Shown piece after piece: positions 58,364 through 64,000 of a stretch of 64,000 nucleotides of DNA (within the stretch, counting starts at the first letter, position 1; the number at the start of each line of letters is the position of its first letter). The notes below the pieces were generated by a model. The model was not told the origin of the DNA. It saw only the letters and a list, made by a program, of their open reading frames with translations, and did not search any database. The stretch is from contig NC_052488.1 in the NCBI RefSeq assembly GCF_009730915.1, positions 17,850,305 to 17,914,304 of the forward strand, read 5' to 3'. Origin of the DNA: Dioscorea cayenensis subsp. rotundata (lineage: Eukaryota; Streptophyta; Magnoliopsida; Dioscoreales; Dioscoreaceae). Both the position numbers and the translations under genes were made by a program.

Positions 58364-61157
58364 TCATCTCCGTCTTCTCTCCTCATTGTACCGTGACTGT
58401 AGTTGATGTATCTCCGCATCGGTCACCCTCCCCATATTCTTTAACCCCATCAGGATAAACTCAGATCTGCAACAAAAAAACAAATTTGAATCATACACAA
58501 AGATAATGATGCTACACAAACTTAAAGCAATGAGCTGAGAAATGAATGAGAAACATACCTGGTAAGACCTGCATCATTTTCTCTCTTGTTGTCTCTGAAA
58601 GTGGCATCCTCCAAGTAGTACATAAATCTCCCAAAAGCCATAGACCACAGATAAAATACAGGAACACCAACCAAGCAGTACCTTTTGATGAAATCTTCAG
58701 ACACTGCTCCGAAAAAAGGCTGCAAAACTTCAATCCTTAGCAGCAACAACAACAATTTCACACTAATACATAGTGTGGTGATGACCACCATCAAAGTCAA
58801 TAAGATGACCATCATGCCCTTCATGTATCTACTACTGTTCTTCTTGGTTATCTTGGAGATGATGATAGCAAGAAAACCCATAAAATACTCGATTCCTTCT
58901 GACACTCCAAATCCTATGACGAGAAGGAATCCAAAAAAAAATTTCTCAGATGGACTAACCCAAGAGACATTTCTTGTCCAGTTGACAGTGATGCAGAAGA
59001 CGATGTAGCTCAGCATGAGGGCCATGGCCTGTATGATCTTCAACTCCATTGGTGAGAGGCACCTGGAATAAGCCATGAATCACAGAAACACAAATGAGAA
59101 GTCATTATTTTACAATAACAAAGAAGAAAAAAACTGGCATCCCGTTGTGGGGGCTAAAGCCTGGCAAGAGCTCTAATCATCTCTCATCTAATAAAATTAC
59201 ATTATAAAATTTTTCCCTGTATTTTAAGTGATAATCTGAGATTAACAATGCTTCTTCTAAGAAAAATAAGTTATACATGCTGTTCATTTCCAAAGATAAA
59301 CCAGTCACGAAAAGGTTTTCACATGATTGACAACTGCAGGGTCATGCTTGGCATATTAAATCGAAAGAAACCACCAGATTAAGTAGCCAAAACTTGTAAA
59401 CAAAGTTCTCAACAATTTCAGACAACCAAGGGAGAAACAAGGAAGATAAAAACTAAGGTTTTGGAGGTGATTAATGCCTAGCTACTTTTGATCAGAACAT
59501 AAAAATGAGAGCCTGTAGAATCAAAAGCATATTTGTTTATATCTCTCCGGATCCTTAAAACAAGTCAACCTAATCAACTGAATAACCATAAGCAGGTTTT
59601 CTTAAAAGTTGCTGAGGGTGCTAAGTCTACTTTGAAGATGAAGCCTGTCACTTCCTTTCTTGTGAACTCTTTCAGAAATATATATAGAATATGCAGAGCT
59701 TATTGCTCAATGAATTAGACTAAAAAAAACGCATCTGTTGTGCCAAACTAAAAACAAGACAAACTAAATCCAAATATCAAAATTTTCAAAAGTTTTTAAA
59801 ATAAACACTCCCAAATTGTACTCTTCTCAAAATTTACATGTGATACAAATACAAACATTTTTCAAAATATATCACGTTTCATAACTATTTGGATCATTGT
59901 TAATAATGGGAGGCAAATGCACAGTAATAAGCCAGCTACAAGGCACTGAGTTGATTTTAGGTAATGAGAGAGTTCTTAAATCACTACTCTCTTGATTATA
60001 TTGTACTAAGCTAAATTTGATGAGCATTCATTGATGAGTTCTGATTTCCATACAAGCACTCATTTATGCAAGTAAACTGAATAAATAATCTTTAACCAAT
60101 TGTAGTATATCAAATCAATAGTTCCCCTCCTTTGACCTCATAATCAAAAAAAAATAAACAATCTGGAAAAGGGATAATCACTTTTATAACCTCAATGAAA
60201 AAATTTCTGGCAGCCTCATAATCAACAGCTAAAACTGCTCCAATTCAACAGGAAACACGCACGCAAAAACATAAAAAACATAAAATCAGTATGTGGATAT
60301 ACCTGAACGGAGAATGGTCGGTGTATTTAGCTCTCAAAGGCAGCCTCACCTACCTATCAAATGGTTCGCAAAATAAGAAACGTGAGTGAATAATAGAAGA
60401 TAAAGTGATAGCATGATAGTTGCCCAATATCCAATCAGTGCATGTAATCATAAACAGTTTACCAGTTTTTTTTGCATCCTTTAGTTACAAATCAATATGT
60501 TGATAAAATAATTGAAGCTATGTACCAAATTATTGAAGTACAAAATTAAATACATTTTAATGAATGATTCCTTAGCTGTCCTCATTAACCAAACTCACAT
60601 TAAGAAACAAATTAGTAATTAAACCAATCTCATATAATGTATGAAGTAACATTTATGATACTGAAAGTCTTGGTAGTTCTGAAATTAGGCATATTGCATA
60701 ACCAAAATGAAGAAAAGAAATAATAGTTCATAACCAAAGAAGAGCAATTCCCCTCATGCATTAGAAAACAATAATAAGAAAGATGTGATTATTAAAACAA
60801 AGTGGAAACCAAACCTATCACCCTTCACCCTTCTGATGATCAGACCCTTCCGTGAACTCCGGCGAGCTCTAGCAACCTAGAAGAAGTTCAGGTTATCAGA
60901 CAACAATAAAAAGATAAACAAATAGTATAACTGATCATTCAGCCCACCAAGAAGAACCAAATAGAAATATTGGAGAATGCTGGACTCTCACCCAACTTCC
61001 TTCAAGTCCGGCGATGAGCTCCGGCGACTGACGGAGAAACTCAACTAATCTGAAAACGATAACTAAAAAGATAAACAAATAGGACAACAAATCATTCAGC
61101 CTGCCAAGAAAAACAAAACGGAAAGATCGGAGAATGCCAGACTCTCACCCTTCCCAT
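58364..61157 (-). CDS. Small multi-pass membrane protein of unknown function, four coding exons
   Basis: Inferred coding exons are 61149-61157 (ATG GGA AGG), 60303-60349, 58559-59062 and 58364-58466. All junctions are GT-AG with phase kept, giving 663 nt and 220 residues. The predicted start is MGRVRLPLRAKYTDHSPFRC. Four hydrophobic segments follow: IIQAMALMLSYIVFCITVNW; FFFGFLLVIGFGVSEGIEYF; MMVILLTLMVVITTLCISVK with a Leu run; and YCLVGVPVFYLWSMAFGRFM. The tail is charged (LQSRYNEERRRR). An alternative start inside exon 3 (59076, MAYSRC) would use intron sequence; the spliced model joins exons in frame and is preferred. I do not recognise the family. The exon 1 assignment is less certain than the last two exons. 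Confidence 0.65.
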
Positions 61158-61200
61158 GATCGGGCCCTTCCTTCAACTCCGACGAGCTCCGGTGACCCTC
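60818..61200 (-). repeat. Three tandem versions of the leader/first-exon region
   Basis: Units at about 60818-60987, 60988-61143 and 61144-61200+ share the order GCTCGCCGGAGTT..GGAAG..GGGTGAGAGTC.. and AAAAAGATAAACAAATAG. Only the rightmost unit has the ATGGGAAGG start and donor; the others may be alternative leader exons or decayed copies. Confidence 0.65.
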
Positions 61201-61340
61201 GAAGAAGCGGAGGGGAAAGCAACCCAAGAGAGCCTAAGGCCGAGCCACCCAATCCGTGTTTTCCGGCGGCGATGCAAACCCTAGGGTTCAATTGGGGTTG
61301 GGTAACGAGATCGGTGTTGGGGTTTAGAGAGAGAGAGAGA
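61158..61340 (-). promoter_or_regulatory. 5' UTR and likely transcription start region of the membrane protein gene
   Basis: The minus strand has a (CT)n tract (61326-61343) followed by AACCCTAGGGTTTGCATCGCC, which includes the telo-box-type AACCCTA word common in plant leaders. A higher GC content than the flanks also fits a leader and first exon. Confidence 0.5.
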
Positions 61341-61387
61341 GAGATGGGCACGAGCTGGAGAAAAAATAAATAAATAAATTTAAACAT

Positions 61388-62514
61388 AATTAAAAATAAT
61401 AAAAAAATTAGAGTGGTCTGATAATTTAATTTAGTACATATTGTTTATAGTTATTAAATATAAATTAATCGCATATAAAAAAATTATATATTAAATACCT
61501 TATAATATTGTTGATATATATAAATATTTACTAAAACATAGTTAATAAATGCTAAATATTTGTTTATCTAATCAATTTCAAAAAGCTAAATATTAATAAA
61601 TCTTGGTGGTGTGAAGGAATATATATCAATATTATATCAAATTAAAATAATTTTTTTATAAATACTCATATTAAAATAAAAAAAATGCAATTTCTTTATA
61701 AATTACTAATTATATTATTAATATAAAATAATAATTTTTAAAAATAAATTATTTAAGTAAAAATAAAAATATGCGAGTAGATATTTAATTTGCAGTCATA
61801 AAGTTGCTTTAATATGAACTAGTTGTATCTATGGACCTTGATCATCATTATAAATAAGTAAATATCCGATTTATTCTAACAGTTATAAAATTTCATTGGT
61901 ATAAAGCTTTTGTAATTACAAAATTTGATCATCACTATAAATAATTTAACTGTCATTAAATAAACGTCAATATGTATAATATTTATACTAACAAAAGACA
62001 AGTGACAATAAATATCCGATTTATGTTGATAATTATAATTTTTTTGTTGGTATGAACAATCTTTAGATATAGATTTTGACAGTCACTATAAATAGATGCG
62101 TTGATATAAATAGTTTATCCTTTACGAAATTTGATTGTCACTATAAATAAATAAATAATATATGGTTTTTTTTATAGTCAATTCAACACACAAATTAGGG
62201 TTCCGTTGATTTTAGTCGATTCAACTCACAAATCTTGGGTTCAGTTGATGATGCAACAAAGAAGAGATGGGTAAGTATGGCAAAGTAAAGGGGTAATGTG
62301 TTTTACACCTTATTTTGTCTGGAACAGATGCAAGGTAGAAAAAGATTATTAAATTATATAGTATTTGATTTGAAGGTAAAGAAAAAAATAAAGTTATATA
62401 TTAAATTACAAAAATACCTTTTAAACTTTTTAAACAAATACAATTGAGATTCTTAAACAAATGTTCTGATATGAAAATATTTAACTGTGACACTGGATTT
62501 AATATTGGGTATGT
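61388..62514. other. AT-rich intergenic sequence
   Basis: No coding or RNA signal. Repeated words such as CACTATAAATAA and ATATCCGATTTAT between about 61850 and 62160 suggest a small decayed repeat, but no ends could be fixed. Confidence 0.5.
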
Positions 62515-64000
62515 TTTTTTTTTAAAAAAAAAGTGGATAAACCACAGTCATACCATAATAAAGCCAGAACAAACACAGTACAACAGAAGTCCACTAGCTG
62601 TGGAACCCAACAAAAAAGAGGAACAACGGGCCTCCTCCTAACCCACATATAAAACAAAAATAACTACCTCACTACATCATCCAGAGCCTCCCCAGTCGAC
62701 TGTGGCACCACTGCCCCCTCAGACTGAGGTCCCGTGAAATCTAAACTGCGCCTAATGGAGGAAATAGAATCATCAAGAGTCGATCTCAACCCATCCGGAG
62801 CTGCAGAGACCAAGATAAAATGAAATGATCAGCTTTGACTAAAACAGCATGCGGGCTCACACATTTATCTGCAAAAATAACATCATTTCTCGCAAGCCAA
62901 ATAGCCCACACAAAAGCTTTGAAGACCCCGTCCCCCATCACGCGAACTGCGCCCGGCAAGGTAGCCCGCCAAACCCCCCACAGTACCGACATCAACCTCG
63001 GAAGCGCCGGTAACTGGACTACTTTACTAAGTTGTGCCCACACTTCCAAGGAGAAACGACATTGTAAGAAAAGATGATCCACAGATTCCACCGCTTCGTG
63101 ACACAGCACACATGTGTCAGTCGGAAGCTTGTTACATCTCCGTTTAGCCAGATTTTCGAGAGTCAGGATTTTATCCTTCCAAGCTAACCAGTTGAAGATA
63201 TTGACCTTCCGCGGGCAAGGTCCTTTCCAAAAAAACTTAGCAATTGGGCACCGAAGGCCCCCGTCATTCAGGCGGTCGTAGAAGGATTTGACAGAGAAGG
63301 AACCATTGGCGTTCAAGCTCCAAAACCTCACATCCTTATCAAGCCCGGCGGGGGAGATCCAGTTGACAAGGAGCATCTCAGAGTCAGTGTGCTCATCCGA
63401 AAATGGTTGTTGAACAAGAAGATGCCTCAAGTCGAACACAGAAGCATTCTGCATTGGAGAGGCCAAAAACTCATTCGGCCAAAGATGCATAGGTGCGCGG
63501 CCATTGAGCCATCTGTCCTTCCAAAATAGCGCCTCCATCCCAAAGTGGACTTTAACCGTAACACACCCATTAAAAGCCGACAAGCCTTTCAGGACCCCCG
63601 ACCAGAAGAAAGAAACCCTGCCCCGCGGCAGGCTAAACATATTCCAAGACGTCAAATTGTAATTGAATTTAATCACCCTCGCACAACACCAATTTGAATC
63701 AGACAAAAATTTCCATCTCCATTTCCCTAGCAGGGCCATATTGAAAACAGACAGATTTAATATGCCCCAACCACCCTGTTCCTTCGAGCGACATATAGCC
63801 TGCCAAGCAACGAGACGGCACCTAGGGATATCCATGTCAGGACCCGACCACAAGAAATCTCGGCGGATCCGGTCAATCTCTTTAATGACCCATTTGGGAA
63901 GGCAAAACATGGACATCCAAAATGTCGGCAAGGAGGAAAGGACCGAATTTAAAAGAGTGAGCCTGCCACCGATAGATAGATAATTTGATTTCCACGTCGA
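62515..64000 (-). mobile_element. LINE D (L1-type), 3' part, runs off right edge
   Basis: The left end has the T-run and family 3' box (AAGTGGATAAACCACAGTC on the plus strand), matching LINEs B, C and E. It continues rightward into ORF2 coding on the minus strand and past the window edge. It is the best-preserved LINE copy here. Confidence 0.9.
62786..63931 (-). pseudogene. LINE D ORF2 C-terminal half with zf-RVT domain
   Basis: 381 open codons follow the polymerase. They contain FCLPKWVIKEIDRIRRDFLW, RSKEQGGWGILNLSVFNMAL, VSFFWSGV, ALFWKDRWLNG and the reverse-transcriptase zinc-binding domain: FWKGPCPRKVNIFNWLAWK, then CNKLPTDTCVLCHEAVESVDH. The usual C-terminus (SSIRRSLDFTGPQSEGA) lies in another frame just after the stop at 62786, so a frameshift near 62800 separates them. 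The frame stays open to the right of 63931 with SVLSSLPTFWMS-like text. The upstream polymerase is outside the window. Confidence 0.85.

Noticed and set aside
61134..61387. 80-codon open frames on both strands at the membrane gene leader
   Set aside because: The minus frame ends at the intron and includes the (CT)n leader; the spliced model from ATG at 61157 keeps phase through all exons and is better supported.

Overview
The window is plant nuclear DNA, almost certainly from a flowering plant. Three things show this: an intron-bearing RNA-dependent RNA polymerase 1 (RDR1) gene with the eukaryotic DLDGD catalytic motif, plant-type Ty1/Copia, L1-type LINE, Mutator, hAT and tRNA-SINE elements, and a 1000-base run of N typical of a scaffold gap. 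The species cannot be named from the sequence alone. Real gene density is low. I support one full host gene (RDR1, copy A), one partial tandem copy (copy B), and one small multi-pass membrane protein gene. Most of the rest is transposon, much of it nested.

Layout. 1-3176: 5' part of a decayed Copia element on the minus strand, leaving the window on the left. 3177-10824: a decayed plus-strand L1-type LINE (A) ending in poly-A, interrupted at 4794-6272 by a Pack-MULE with a perfect 9-bp target duplication that carries pieces of a POL-type PP2C phosphatase gene and of a second, highly charged protein. About 11474-24700: a minus-strand LINE (B) split twice, by a Mutator-like element (16844-19222, perfect 9-bp duplication) that keeps the end of its transposase, and by a Copia element (19567-24166) with short LTRs. 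25373-27816: a 5'-truncated LINE (C) with a clear target-site duplication.

28197-34116: RDR1 copy A on the minus strand, four coding exons giving a predicted 1133-residue protein. Its first intron holds a foldback MITE and a tiny LINE tail. 35300-44470: two copies of one non-coding block (about 35.5-41.2 kb and 42.4-44.5 kb). The first copy carries a Mutator MITE, two SINE-like insertions and a hAT element with a nested LTR that the second copy lacks, so several sites are visible both filled and empty. A second hAT element lies between them at 41371-42271. 44470-51246: repeat debris including a hAT-like element, decayed Copia gag/protease and a solo-LTR-like repeat.

51247-56164: RDR1 copy B on the minus strand. 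Its last two exons and the end of exon 2 are open; the rest runs into the N gap (56165-57164) and does not reappear beyond it. 57266-57445: a SINE with a perfect 16-bp duplication. 58364-61157: a predicted 220-residue four-helix membrane protein gene on the minus strand whose 5' leader region is present in three tandem versions. 62515-64000: the best-preserved LINE 3' half (D), minus strand, running off the right edge.

Functionally, the only recognisable pathway is RNA silencing through RDR1, which makes double-stranded RNA from single-stranded templates. Everything else is mainly a record of transposon insertion around a duplicated RDR1 locus.
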